Positions 24,565 through 32,834 of a DNA stretch of 64,000 nt are shown here, one piece after another. The stretch is from SZUA-36 sp963727635 (GTDB lineage: Bacteria > Pseudomonadota > Gammaproteobacteria > Xanthomonadales > SZUA-36), in contig CAVSHP010000021.1 of NCBI GenBank assembly GCA_963727635.1, positions 1 to 64,000 of the forward strand, in the 5' to 3' direction. Position 1 is the first letter of the stretch. Every line of letters starts with the position of its first letter. The notes under the pieces are model-generated. The model made no database searches and was not told where the DNA came from. It saw only the letters and a program-made list of their open reading frames with translations. The translations under genes were made by a program, and so were the position numbers.

Positions 24565-25425
24565 CTAAGCGATAGACAGCAATATGATTGAGCAGACGGC
24601 TGCCGCAACTGCGGCAAACTTTCGCGGGGTGAATCGTTCCATTCCAAGCGCTCTCGACAAGAGCAGAGCGAGGATAAAACTCATATTGGCGATGGGTATA
24701 ACCGTGCTGGCCTGACCATGTTCGATGGCGAGAAGGAGAGAATTGACGATCAGAAAGACCAATACGCCGGAAGCAAGCGAGTAGATCGCCTTGTTGCGGG
24801 TCATGCGCAGACGTCCTTCACGAAAGATTGCGTAGCCTGCACCACCTACAACCCAGCTGAGTGCAGCGATAATCAGCATCGGTTGAAGGTCCGCTCCATT
24901 GAGCAGGCCGGCCTTGGAGGTTACGCCGTAAAGAGCCCGAAAAAGGGAAGCCAACACCGCAAGAGAGAAATACAGCAAAAATGTCCGCTGCGTGGTTTGG
25001 CTATGACCATCGCGCCGATAAAGCAGAAGAACCGCCAGGATGCCTGCCGCAATGCCCAGGCCTTTGTAAATACCCAGTGATTCATCGAGGAACAATAATG
25101 CCAATACCACGACACCCACGGTATTGAGCCGATAGATGGTGGAGCCGAGACTGGCGTCCATATGCGTCAGACTTTCAAGCAACAGCAGGTTGGATGCCGT
25201 CAGGAACAATCCTGCGCTCAACCCGCAAACCACCGTCACGACGGCAAAAGGAAACTCGATGCCGCTGGCAAATGCGGTGGGCAACTGCAACATGAACCAG
25301 ATCAGTCCGATGCCAAAGACATAGGCGCCGCGTGAGCGATCCTTTGCCGCATAGCGCTTATATACAACATCAATTACCCCGGCGAACACAAGGCTTATCA
25401 GTGCGTAAATTATGGCAGATGGCAT
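24565..25425 (-). CDS. EamA/DMT-family transporter
   Basis: A 286-residue inner-membrane protein with ten predicted helices in two repeated halves, as in drug/metabolite transporters. The first half starts IIYALISLVFAGVIDVVYKR, and the second half starts FLLYFSLAVLASLFRALYG. An FLDESLGIYKGLGIAAG loop between helices 4 and 5 is typical of EamA domains. ATG 25425 with GAAAGG upstream is chosen; an extended frame from 25509 adds 28 polar residues unlike the family. Substrate unknown. The gene is not in an operon. Confidence 0.85.
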   Translation of the reverse strand: MPSAIIYALISLVFAGVIDVVYKRYAAKDRSRGAYVFGIGLIWFMLQLPTAFASGIEFPFAVVTVVCGLSAGLFLTASNLLLLESLTHMDASLGSTIYRLNTVGVVVLALLFLDESLGIYKGLGIAAGILAVLLLYRRDGHSQTTQRTFLLYFSLAVLASLFRALYGVTSKAGLLNGADLQPMLIIAALSWVVGGAGYAIFREGRLRMTRNKAIYSLASGVLVFLIVNSLLLAIEHGQASTVIPIANMSFILALLLSRALGMERFTPRKFAAVAAAVCSIILLSIA

Positions 25426-25739
25426 GGCGCGACCTTTCACAGGAGGGCGGCAGGTTAACTTCCGGCGTATCGTGCCATTTCGGGGGACATCAGGCAAATA
25501 TGCCGACAATTTGTTTCAGAGAATACGGGGTCAGAGTCAAGTGCCAGCGTTAATTACTCTGGCACTTGACAGCGATGGCGATGGCATCGACGATGGCCGG
25601 CGCCGACGGGTGTGTGCCCCTGACTGACCAGCACCGGTTTGGAAGAATTGATGGTTAATGCCGGGGCTGTTGCAAAGACCGGGTAACAATAATGGGCCGG
25701 ATACAATTTCATTTAATTGTATCCGGCCCATATTTTTGT
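25426..25739. other. Intergenic region holding two palindromic repeats
   Basis: No gene seen. GTCAAGTGCCAG (25536-25547) pairs with CTGGCACTTGAC (25559-25570) just after a GGGGTCAGAGTCA word. TGGGCCGGATACAATT (25693-25708) pairs with AATTGTATCCGGCCCA (25715-25730), followed by a T-run. Both belong to repeat families seen elsewhere in the window. Confidence 0.7.
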
Positions 25740-27485
25740 TCACTGCGCCGGCACAAACTCCTCCAACACGGCCTGTCTCAGCAGATCGGGTGGCAGCAGG
25801 CCCTGCTTGAGCAGAAAGTCGTGGTATTTGCGCTGGTTGAATTTGTCGCCCAGCGCCATCTCCACCTCGGTGCGCAGGCGCTCGAGGTTACGGTAACCGT
25901 AGTAGTAGGCGGTCGCCTGTCCGGGTATCAGGAAGGCGTAGCGGTCGGCCTCCGATTTGGCCATCGCCTTGGAAAGACCAATCTGGTTGACCATGAAATC
26001 GATCGCCTCTTCGGGTGTCAACAGACCGAGGTTGACCATCGGGTCCATGAACATGCGCCCGGCCCTTTGCAGCCTGGCGAACAGCGTGAACAACTGGCCC
26101 TCCAGAGGCAGGTATTCCATCATGATCGCCTCCGAATACAGGCCCCAGCCCTCGACGTTGGCGCTGTTGAATGCATAGGTGGAGCGGGCCAGCGAGGTGC
26201 CGTTTTCGACCAGCGAGGCAAATTGCAATTCGTGCCCGGGCCGCGCCTCGTGCACGGTCAGCGCCCAGGTGATGGAGTAGTGGCTCCAGTCATCCATCTG
26301 GCTGTCGTCGCCTTCCAGTGCCGGGTTTTTCTGCACCAGTACGAATTCGCCGTATTGACCGGTATTGCCGACCAGTTGCGGCGGGCTCATGAAGGGCGCC
26401 GGGATACTCGCCGATTCCGCCTCGGTCGCCAGCCGTATCGAGGCGGCGCGGTTGGGCAGGGTAATGATGTCGTGCTCGCGGATGATGTCCTCGATGGTCG
26501 CCAGCCGTGACTTGTACACTTCGAGGATCTTGTCCTGCGGAATCTGGTCCTTCTTGAGTTCCGCCATGACGTACATCAGATCGCCGTTTTTCCAGCCGCG
26601 CTTTTCGGCAATCTGGCGTGCAATCGAGCGCATCTGCGACTTGATCTCCTGGAAGCCGAACTGCGCATCGCGGATCAGGTCTTCGGGGTCTTCGCGCACA
26701 CCGTAGTTCTTCAGGTTGTCGGCATAGATTTCCTCCGGCAGACGGTGGTCTTCACGCGCACGTGGCATCATTTCGACTTTCAGCCAATTGGCATATTCAT
26801 CCAGTTGCGCCAGCAATATATCGAGGTCTTCCTGGTAGCCTTCCAGGCCGGATTTTTCGAACAAATCCCGCAGGCCATCGGCGTAACGCTGCACGTTTTC
26901 GAGGTCACGCTCGAGCTCGCCCTTGTACGGCCCGAGTAATCCCGGTTCGGCAAAACGCTCCATGGTGCGTTGTTTGGCCAACTCGGTGATCGGGGTGTAA
27001 CCATCCGCCGTGCCGGTGTACTTGGCCAGGCGGGTAAGGGCAGCCGGATAACGGCTGGCCTCGGTGCGCGGGTCGAGCAGGGCGCGGAAGCCAAAATACA
27101 GGTTCTGCGACAGGTTGTAATACGGCAGCAGGTCATCGTGCGCCAGGGTGGCCGAAACAATACCGTCTTCCAGCGACTGTTGCATGATGTGCAGGTCCTG
27201 GATCACCTTGGGGTTCTCGGTGGTGCGCAGCCACTCCTGCGTCTGTTGCACCAGACCCTGGTCCACCGCGACCGTACGTGCGTACAGGTCGGGACCGAGG
27301 TCCATGATGTCATCGTCGAATTCGGTTAAGCCCAGGCCGGAGGCGCCTTCGGGTTGGAATTGTGACTGCGCCTTCAATACCACCATGGTATGTTCATCGC
27401 TTTCCTTCACCCAGTCCTGGGCGTAGGCGGCGGTGAACACCAGGCTCAGCAGGATGGCCGTTGTGAATTTGCTTATTGTGTTCAT
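25740..27485 (-). CDS. Secreted DUF885-family metallopeptidase-like protein
   Basis: A 581-residue exported protein with signal peptide MNTISKFTTAILLSLVFTAA cleaved near AYAQ. The DUF885 hallmark VHEARPGHELQFASLV holds an HExxxGH-type zinc-binding motif, with the third acidic ligand probably in NVEGWGLYSEAIM. Helical throughout, as in related M32/M3-like peptidases. It acts outside the cytoplasm, likely on peptides. The gene ends ten bases from a palindromic GGCCGGATAC element, which may stop its transcript. Confidence 0.85.
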   Translation of the reverse strand: MNTISKFTTAILLSLVFTAAYAQDWVKESDEHTMVVLKAQSQFQPEGASGLGLTEFDDDIMDLGPDLYARTVAVDQGLVQQTQEWLRTTENPKVIQDLHIMQQSLEDGIVSATLAHDDLLPYYNLSQNLYFGFRALLDPRTEASRYPAALTRLAKYTGTADGYTPITELAKQRTMERFAEPGLLGPYKGELERDLENVQRYADGLRDLFEKSGLEGYQEDLDILLAQLDEYANWLKVEMMPRAREDHRLPEEIYADNLKNYGVREDPEDLIRDAQFGFQEIKSQMRSIARQIAEKRGWKNGDLMYVMAELKKDQIPQDKILEVYKSRLATIEDIIREHDIITLPNRAASIRLATEAESASIPAPFMSPPQLVGNTGQYGEFVLVQKNPALEGDDSQMDDWSHYSITWALTVHEARPGHELQFASLVENGTSLARSTYAFNSANVEGWGLYSEAIMMEYLPLEGQLFTLFARLQRAGRMFMDPMVNLGLLTPEEAIDFMVNQIGLSKAMAKSEADRYAFLIPGQATAYYYGYRNLERLRTEVEMALGDKFNQRKYHDFLLKQGLLPPDLLRQAVLEEFVPAQ

Positions 27486-27574
27486 GATTGGCTAGGTTCC
27501 TGAAAATGTGTGCGTAAATTATCCCGGCGACGCGGCTGCGCATAGTGGGAAAAGTCATGTTCGGCAATAGAAAA

Positions 27575-28130
27575 GGGGTTCAGGTACATTTTTCATTTAA
27601 TTGAATCCATCCCACTGCTGCCCCGCCTAATCTGAATTTCCAATGCCCGGCAAAAGCCCCGTTCCAGTTCGCTTGGTGGTGGTCACAATTGAACTTTGTT
27701 CTCGATTTCTGTGTGGGCGCCAAGGCCATGCAGTACCTTGCTTCAGGACACGCTGTGAACCATCCATGGGCGCTCGATACCTCGACTTCCTGTCTCGGAC
27801 GGTCCTGAAGCAAGGTACTGCACACCCTCGGCGCTGTGCGTAATCATAGGTCAATGGTTTCTGACAGATTTGCACGGTCTGTTACGAAGTTGGGATGGGT
27901 GGTAATTACCAGGACCGGTCGAATGGAAGCCGATGGATCGAGCGACGACAAGGATGAGCTTGACAGCTCTTGGGTCCGTGGGTGGCATACTTATCCAGGA
28001 CAGTACGAGGCAGGAAAGCCGACCGTATCGAGCCCCCCACGGGATCGGGTACGATAGGCGTGTCCCCTGGTCTCCAATAACGAGCCACGCCCAGTTTCTT
28101 CCCAGCAGATCAAGCAGGACAATAGTCTTT
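27575..28130 (+). repeat. Mosaic double-stem element, copy B (diverged)
   Basis: Stem 1 arms are 27730-27749 (GCAGTACCTTGCTTCAGGAC) and 27802-27821, perfect over 20 bp; both arms carry a matched change relative to copies A, C and D (A to G with T to C). Loop 1 is a 52-base module starting ACGCTGTGAACCATCCATGG. Stem 2 (left arm 27892 onward, GAAGTTGGGATGGGTGGT-like) is degenerate and its loop is longer than in other copies. The terminal repeats are eroded. It precedes the ECF sigma gene. Confidence 0.75.
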
Positions 28131-28187
28131 CTCCCCGGTGCATTTTCAGCACGCCGGCAGCCTATTTACCCACTTTCCCCATTTTCA

Positions 28188-28213
28188 TGTAACGTTTCAA
28201 CATCCGGCGAATC
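28188..28213 (+). promoter_or_regulatory. Candidate ECF-sigma autoregulated promoter
   Basis: TGTAAC (28188-28193) and CGAATC (28208-28213) resemble ECF -35 and -10 elements, the former containing the typical AAC. The spacer is 14 bases between these words. Distance to the sigma ATG is 27 bases. Confidence 0.35.
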
Positions 28214-28240
28214 TTTACAGGTAGTTAAGCGGGAACAACC

Positions 28241-28810
28241 ATGCAAGCAGTCTCTGATGAACAATTGATCGAATGGGTGGCCAATGGCGATTCGTCATGT
28301 CTTGGCACCCTGTTCGAGCGTCACCACAGGGGCGTTTACCAGTTCTGCCTGCAGATGACCCGCAACCCGGAAAGCGCCGAGGACGTGGTACAGGAAGTAT
28401 TTATCAACGTGCTCAGGAAAGCGCACACGTTTCGCCACGACGGCACTTTCAAGGCCTGGCTGTTCAATATTGCCCGCAATGCCACGCTGGGCTATTTGCG
28501 TAAAAACAAGCGCCACGCGCAAATGGCGCCGCTGGACGAACACACCCAGTCAATGCTGGTCGACCACCAGTCGGCCGAGCACGCCGCTGCCGGCGCGCAG
28601 AAGATCAACCTGCTGCAGAAGGCCCTGTCCAGGTTGCCGGGGCACTTCCAGGAAGTGATCTGGCTGGGTCGTTTCGAGTTCGCCACGTTTGAAGAACTCG
28701 CGCAGGCGCTGGGTTGTAAAACCGGCACCGCGCGTGTGCGTATGCACAGGGCCATGCAGCAACTGAATGTTGCCTATGCCGAATTGAATGGAGATCCGTT
28801 TGATGTCTGA
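28241..28810 (+). CDS. ECF-type RNA polymerase sigma factor
   Basis: A 189-residue sigma70-family ECF factor. Region 2 is at residues 20-90 (ESAEDVVQEVFINVLRKAHT and FKAWLFNIARNATL), and region 4 at 125-180 (LLQKALSRLPGHFQEVIWLG and FEELAQALGCKTGTARVRMH). It starts at ATG 28241 after a possible ECF promoter. The stop overlaps the anti-sigma start by eight bases, giving tight coupling. With the two DUF4097 genes behind it, it forms a four-gene envelope-response-type operon. Confidence 0.9.
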   Translation: MQAVSDEQLIEWVANGDSSCLGTLFERHHRGVYQFCLQMTRNPESAEDVVQEVFINVLRKAHTFRHDGTFKAWLFNIARNATLGYLRKNKRHAQMAPLDEHTQSMLVDHQSAEHAAAGAQKINLLQKALSRLPGHFQEVIWLGRFEFATFEELAQALGCKTGTARVRMHRAMQQLNVAYAELNGDPFDV

Positions 28811-29513
28811 CCGAAAAAACCCATCCCTGCCCTTTGCAAGCAGCGACCCCGCCGAAGAAAAGCTTTGGCAGGCGCTCGGCGACCTGCCACGTGCCGAACC
28901 GCCGGCCAGCCTGCGCCGGTCGTTCTATGATGAACTGGAAAAGGCCGATTCGCGCAGCTGGCCCGGACGTATCCGCAACTGGCTGGGTTTCAGCAACAAC
29001 GCCGGCTGGGTCACGGCAGCGGCCTGTTTGCTGGTGGGGTTTGCGGTTGCGCGCATCGCTACCGTTAGCGATGAATCTGATTCCACCCGGCTGGCGGCGA
29101 TGGAACAAAATATCGCCCTGCTCAACCGCGAACTGGTGCTCGACCGTCTGCAGGATGATGCACCGGGCAAACGTCTGCTCGGCGTCCACGACGCCAGCGC
29201 GCTGGTGCAGCACGATGAGGTCATCGCCCAGGCCCTGCTGGTCCGCGCCAGCGAGGACAGTTCCCTGTCCGTGCGTTCCGCCGCCATCGACGCGCTCGGT
29301 TCGCAACTGCACTCCGCCACGGTCGGTGACGAACTGATGAGTCTGCTGGAACACGCCGAAGCGCCGATCGTGCAACTGGCGTTGATCGACATGGTGCTGC
29401 GCAATGGCAATCAACAGCAACTCAGCCAGCTGCGGCATCTCGCCGATGAGGGCCGCTTGTACCCGGACCTGGTGCGGCACGTCAGGAAGGCCCTCGGGGG
29501 TGGATCAGTATGA
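28803..29513 (+). CDS. Membrane anti-sigma factor-like protein with HEAT-like repeats
   Basis: A 236-residue protein in the anti-sigma position. Residues 1-65 are cytoplasmic and acidic (DPAEEKLWQALGDLPRAEPP), residues about 70-88 form one membrane helix (GWVTAAACLLVGFAVARIAT), and the periplasmic part has helical repeats (VRSAAIDALGSQLHSATVGD) resembling HEAT repeats. The N-terminal part should hold the sigma factor and the outer part may sense a partner. The stop overlaps the next start (ATGA at 29510). Confidence 0.75.
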   Translation: MSDRKNPSLPFASSDPAEEKLWQALGDLPRAEPPASLRRSFYDELEKADSRSWPGRIRNWLGFSNNAGWVTAAACLLVGFAVARIATVSDESDSTRLAAMEQNIALLNRELVLDRLQDDAPGKRLLGVHDASALVQHDEVIAQALLVRASEDSSLSVRSAAIDALGSQLHSATVGDELMSLLEHAEAPIVQLALIDMVLRNGNQQQLSQLRHLADEGRLYPDLVRHVRKALGGGSV

Positions 29514-30346
29514 ACAAATTAATCGGTTGCACCGGACTGCTGCTGTTGTTGGTCAACACGGCGTTTGCCAACGGACGGGTAGAGGAAAGCAGGAGCTGGA
29601 CCGAAACCTACCCGGTCACGGCAAAGCAACCAACACTTGAGATCGAAAACATCTGGGGTGATGTCAATGTGCGGCCCGGTAAGACCGGCGAGATCGTGGT
29701 CAGTATCCAGGAACGGCGTTCGGCGCCGGACCAGCAGCGCTTCGAGCGTTCACTGCAAACCCTGAGGCTGGGCACCGAGGCGGATGACAACGGCGTGGCT
29801 CTCTACGTCGGCAATCGCGACCGCGACTGGCACGGCCATGACAACTGCCGCGGCTGCCGGGTGGATTACCGCTTTGACGTGGTCGTGCCGGCCAACACGC
29901 AACTCGATGTCAGCACCGTGAACGATGGCCACATCGACATCGCCGGTATCGCCGGCAATGTCAGCGCCGCCAATGTCAACGGCCCGATTGCGGTCACCGG
30001 ATTGCGTAACTGTGCAGTGATGAACAGTGTCAACGGCGAGGTCAGTCTCGATTTTGCCGCCGCGCCGGTCGAGAACTGCAAAATCGACACCATCAACGGT
30101 GACATCACGCTGAACCTGCCGGATGACAGCGGGTTTGATGTAGCGATGGATCTGTTCAACGGCCGCATGCTGACCCAGTTGCCGGTCGACGCCCTGGCCC
30201 TGCCGGCGACGGTGGAGCACATCGAGACGGACGGCCGTCACCAGTACCGTATTGCACAACCCGCCGGCGTCCGCATCGGCGCCGGCGGACCCAAATTCAC
30301 CATTTCGTCTATGAATGGCGACATCCGAATTCAAAAGATCAACTGA
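29510..30346 (+). CDS. Exported DUF4097 beta-repeat protein 1
   Basis: A 278-residue exported protein with signal peptide ending NTAFANG. The rest is a right-handed beta-solenoid of the DUF4097 type, with repeating turns such as LDVSTVNDGHIDIAGIAGNV, SAANVNGPIAVTGLR and IDTINGDITLNLP. A CRGCR pair near residue 118 could form a disulfide or bind metal. The stop is 11 bases before the next DUF4097 gene. DUF4097 proteins commonly follow ECF/anti-sigma pairs; the role is unknown but likely in the periplasm. Confidence 0.85.
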   Translation: MNKLIGCTGLLLLLVNTAFANGRVEESRSWTETYPVTAKQPTLEIENIWGDVNVRPGKTGEIVVSIQERRSAPDQQRFERSLQTLRLGTEADDNGVALYVGNRDRDWHGHDNCRGCRVDYRFDVVVPANTQLDVSTVNDGHIDIAGIAGNVSAANVNGPIAVTGLRNCAVMNSVNGEVSLDFAAAPVENCKIDTINGDITLNLPDDSGFDVAMDLFNGRMLTQLPVDALALPATVEHIETDGRHQYRIAQPAGVRIGAGGPKFTISSMNGDIRIQKIN

Positions 30347-30357
30347 AGGAGCTATCT

Positions 30358-31173
30358 ATGAAAACCAACCTGTTTCAACCCGGCCTGGCTTTGCTGCTGG
30401 CTTTCTCGGCCAACCTGGCCATGGCGCAAAACCAGCCGCAGGTGATCGACATCCCGTTGTCGCGTCCCGGCGAGCCGGCCGAACTGGAAATCTCGATCAT
30501 TTCAGCGCGTATCGAAGTCATTGGTGAGGACCGTCAGGATGCTACATTCGAGGTTTCGGTCGTCGACGGTTCGCGTAAAATCATTACGCCGTCCGGCACC
30601 CAGCAGCTGACATCCGGCGCCTACTCGGTCGAGGTGGAGGAGAAGGACAACCACATCAGCGTTGATACCGACTGGCGGGCCAACAAGGTCAACATCGTGG
30701 CGCGTGTGCCACACAACACCAGCCTCGAGCTGAGCACGGTCAACGATGGCGTGATCATCGTCAGCAATATCAGCGGCAAACTGGTGCTGGAGAACGTCAA
30801 CGGCCCGATCACGGCGACCAATATCGATGGCTCGGTGATCGCCGAGTCGGTCAACCAGGATATCGACGTCAGTTTTAACAGTATTTCCAGTGATGAGGCC
30901 ATGTCGTTCAGCTCGGTCAACGGCAACCTGAATATCGGTCTGCCGGCGAAAACGGGTGCGGAGCTGCATATCGACAGCGCCGAGGGTGAGATCGTCTCCG
31001 ACTTTGAAGTCGACGTGCAGCCGTCCAAACCCGTGATGAGTCGTGAGGACGGCCGTCACGGCGTCGAGGTGAAGCTGGAAAGCGTGATCGTTGCCAGGAT
31101 CAACGGTGGCGGCACGGTGATCAAGCTCAAGACCCTGAACGGCAATATCAATATCACCAAGACCACGAAGTAG
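30358..31173 (+). CDS. Exported DUF4097 beta-repeat protein 2
   Basis: A 271-residue protein with signal peptide cleaved near LAMAQ and DUF4097 beta turns (LELSTVNDGVIIVSNISGKL, LENVNGPITATNIDGSV, FSSVNGNLNIGLP). It shares the layout of its neighbour but only moderate sequence, so the pair is an old duplication. AAGGAG seven bases before ATG 30358 gives a strong start. Last gene of the sigma operon, followed by mosaic copy C. Confidence 0.85.
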   Translation: MKTNLFQPGLALLLAFSANLAMAQNQPQVIDIPLSRPGEPAELEISIISARIEVIGEDRQDATFEVSVVDGSRKIITPSGTQQLTSGAYSVEVEEKDNHISVDTDWRANKVNIVARVPHNTSLELSTVNDGVIIVSNISGKLVLENVNGPITATNIDGSVIAESVNQDIDVSFNSISSDEAMSFSSVNGNLNIGLPAKTGAELHIDSAEGEIVSDFEVDVQPSKPVMSREDGRHGVEVKLESVIVARINGGGTVIKLKTLNGNINITKTTK

Positions 31174-31194
31174 CGAATAAAAGCAGCTCAAATA

Positions 31195-31711
31195 GGGCCG
31201 GAAAGTTCTGATTCAGAGAATTATCCGGCCCATTGCTGGCCCACCTAATGTGAATTTCCCATGCTCAAGTAAAAGCCCTACACCAGCTTGATAGGTGCGG
31301 TCCACGATTGGACATTGATTCGATTTCATCATGGGCGCCAAGGCCATGCAGTACCTTACTTCAGGACACGCTGTGAACCATCCATGGGCGCTCGATACTC
31401 GGCTTCCTGCCTCGTACGGTCCTGAAGTAAGGTACTGCACACCCTCGCCGCTGTGCGTAAACATACGTCAATGGTTCCTGACAGATTTGCACGGCGGTTG
31501 CCGGACGCTGGGGTGGGTAGTTATTACCAGGACCGTACGAGGCAGGAAGCCGAGGATCGAGCGTCACAAGGATGTGCTTGGCCGCTCTTGCGCATCCCTG
31601 CGCCCGCGGCATACCGTTCATCCTGAACATAAGCGAGTCCTGGTAATAACTACCCACCCCAGCGTCCCCTTCCGCCCGCAGATTAAGCGGGACAGCAGTA
31701 TATCCGGCCCC
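31195..31711 (+). repeat. Mosaic double-stem element, copy C
   Basis: Stem 1 arms 31348-31367 and 31419-31438 are perfect over 20 bp with a 51-base loop. Stem 2 arms 31504-31533 and 31637-31666 are perfect over 30 bp with a 103-base loop, the longest seen. Loop 1 is the module that in copy D fills the stem-2 loop, here inverted. Loop 2 joins that module type to part of the other loop module (CGTTCATCCTGAACATAAG). An eroded GGCCGGA hairpin at 31195-31230 and TATCCGGCCCC at 31701 mark the ends. Confidence 0.85.
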
Positions 31712-31850
31712 AATTTTGGTAAGGTCTCACTCGTACCGCAACGATTTTAACTGCCATTTACCCACGCGCAGATCAAATTCCAATAAACAGGTTTGTCACC
31801 CGCCGGATGTCGGGTATCCTTGGTACGAAAATGACTTTCCAGATTTCCAC

Positions 31851-32681
31851 ATGAGCATCCTGAAACTCCCCCGCGCCCGGCCGGCGACGCTGCTCTTTGA
31901 CTGGCATGCAACGCTGGTGGATACCCGTGATGCGATGTATCACGCGGTCGATGACGTATTGCCAAAGCTGGTTGAACTGGGACTGATCGAACGGCTGGTG
32001 CCGGCCGAGGACAGCCGCACCGTGGAAGACGCCAAGCTGGTGAAATACGTTCGCGAAAATGCACGGCTGCACCCCAAGATAAAATCGGAGCGCAAGGTAT
32101 CCCGCACCGATATCTTCGAGGTCCTGTTCGGGCCGGATCACGAGGCCAAGCGCATCGCCCACCAGGAGTTCGACAACTGCTACCGAAAACACGTGGGCAG
32201 GGTGGACCCGCTGGAACAGGGAATCCCGGAATTATTGGCCCGGTTCCGGCAAGCCAACATCAGGCTTGGCCTGATATCCAACCGCAAACGTGAATACATG
32301 GAGCACGAGGTTGCCAATGTCGCTGGTGAAAACTGGCGGCCGCTGTTCGATACCATGGTCTGCGGTGATGATGTCGCACACCGCAAACCCTGGCCGGACC
32401 TGCTGATCATGGCCATGCAGAACCTGGGTGTAAAAGCCGACACTGCCTGCTGGTATGTCGGCGACAGCACCACTGACGTGATCGCCGCGAAAGAGGCCAG
32501 GGTCACGGCCATCTTTTACAACGGCGCCGGCTGGGGCCAGAACTGGATCGACAAGATTTTTCCCGGGACCGTGCGCCATCCGCACAAACCGGATGCCGTG
32601 ATTAACCATTTTTCCGAATTGAGCACGCTGGTCGAACAGTTCCTGCAATTGGGAAGCAAGGGGCTGGTGGTTTCAGGCTGA
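31851..32681 (+). CDS. HAD-superfamily hydrolase with D-x-H motif I
   Basis: A 276-residue HAD hydrolase. Motif I is FDWHATLVDT, where the second Asp of the usual DxDxT is His, so general acid/base chemistry may differ. Motif II is LISNRK, motif III the Lys in AHRKPWPDLL, motif IV VGDSTTDVIAA. The cap insertion is at residues about 20-120. ATG 31851 gives the motif at residue 16; an extended frame from 31716 overlaps mosaic copy C and is unlikely. Substrate not predictable. It stands alone between copy C and a lipoprotein gene. Confidence 0.8.
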   Translation: MSILKLPRARPATLLFDWHATLVDTRDAMYHAVDDVLPKLVELGLIERLVPAEDSRTVEDAKLVKYVRENARLHPKIKSERKVSRTDIFEVLFGPDHEAKRIAHQEFDNCYRKHVGRVDPLEQGIPELLARFRQANIRLGLISNRKREYMEHEVANVAGENWRPLFDTMVCGDDVAHRKPWPDLLIMAMQNLGVKADTACWYVGDSTTDVIAAKEARVTAIFYNGAGWGQNWIDKIFPGTVRHPHKPDAVINHFSELSTLVEQFLQLGSKGLVVSG

Positions 32682-32704
32682 AGTGCCGGGGAGTCCCGTT
32701 AATA

Positions 32705-32730
32705 CCTCGTAATCATCAGTATTTACGAGG
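32705..32730 (+). terminator. Hairpin after the HAD gene
   Basis: CCTCGTAA (32705-32712) pairs with TTACGAGG (32723-32730). No T-run follows, so it is at best a weak terminator. Confidence 0.35.
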
Positions 32731-32834
32731 GTTCCTTGACCGGTTCGCGAGTGGCGGTGCGGCTCATGATCTGCTATCACTTAATTATCCTGCCGACATA
32801 AATTCATATAGAGAACAAGAACAAGGAGCAAAAC

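Noticed and set aside
25692..26510. 272-codon plus-strand frame near the end of the DUF885 gene.
   Set aside because: Antisense to a gene with a signal peptide and HExxxGH-type motif; low-complexity Arg/His/Gln-rich translation.
31331..31750. Open frames inside mosaic elements (for example here, 42060-42410 and 47241-47705).
   Set aside because: The similar peptides in several copies follow from the DNA repeats; they lack ribosome-binding sites, and stem sequence is conserved by pairing, not by codons.
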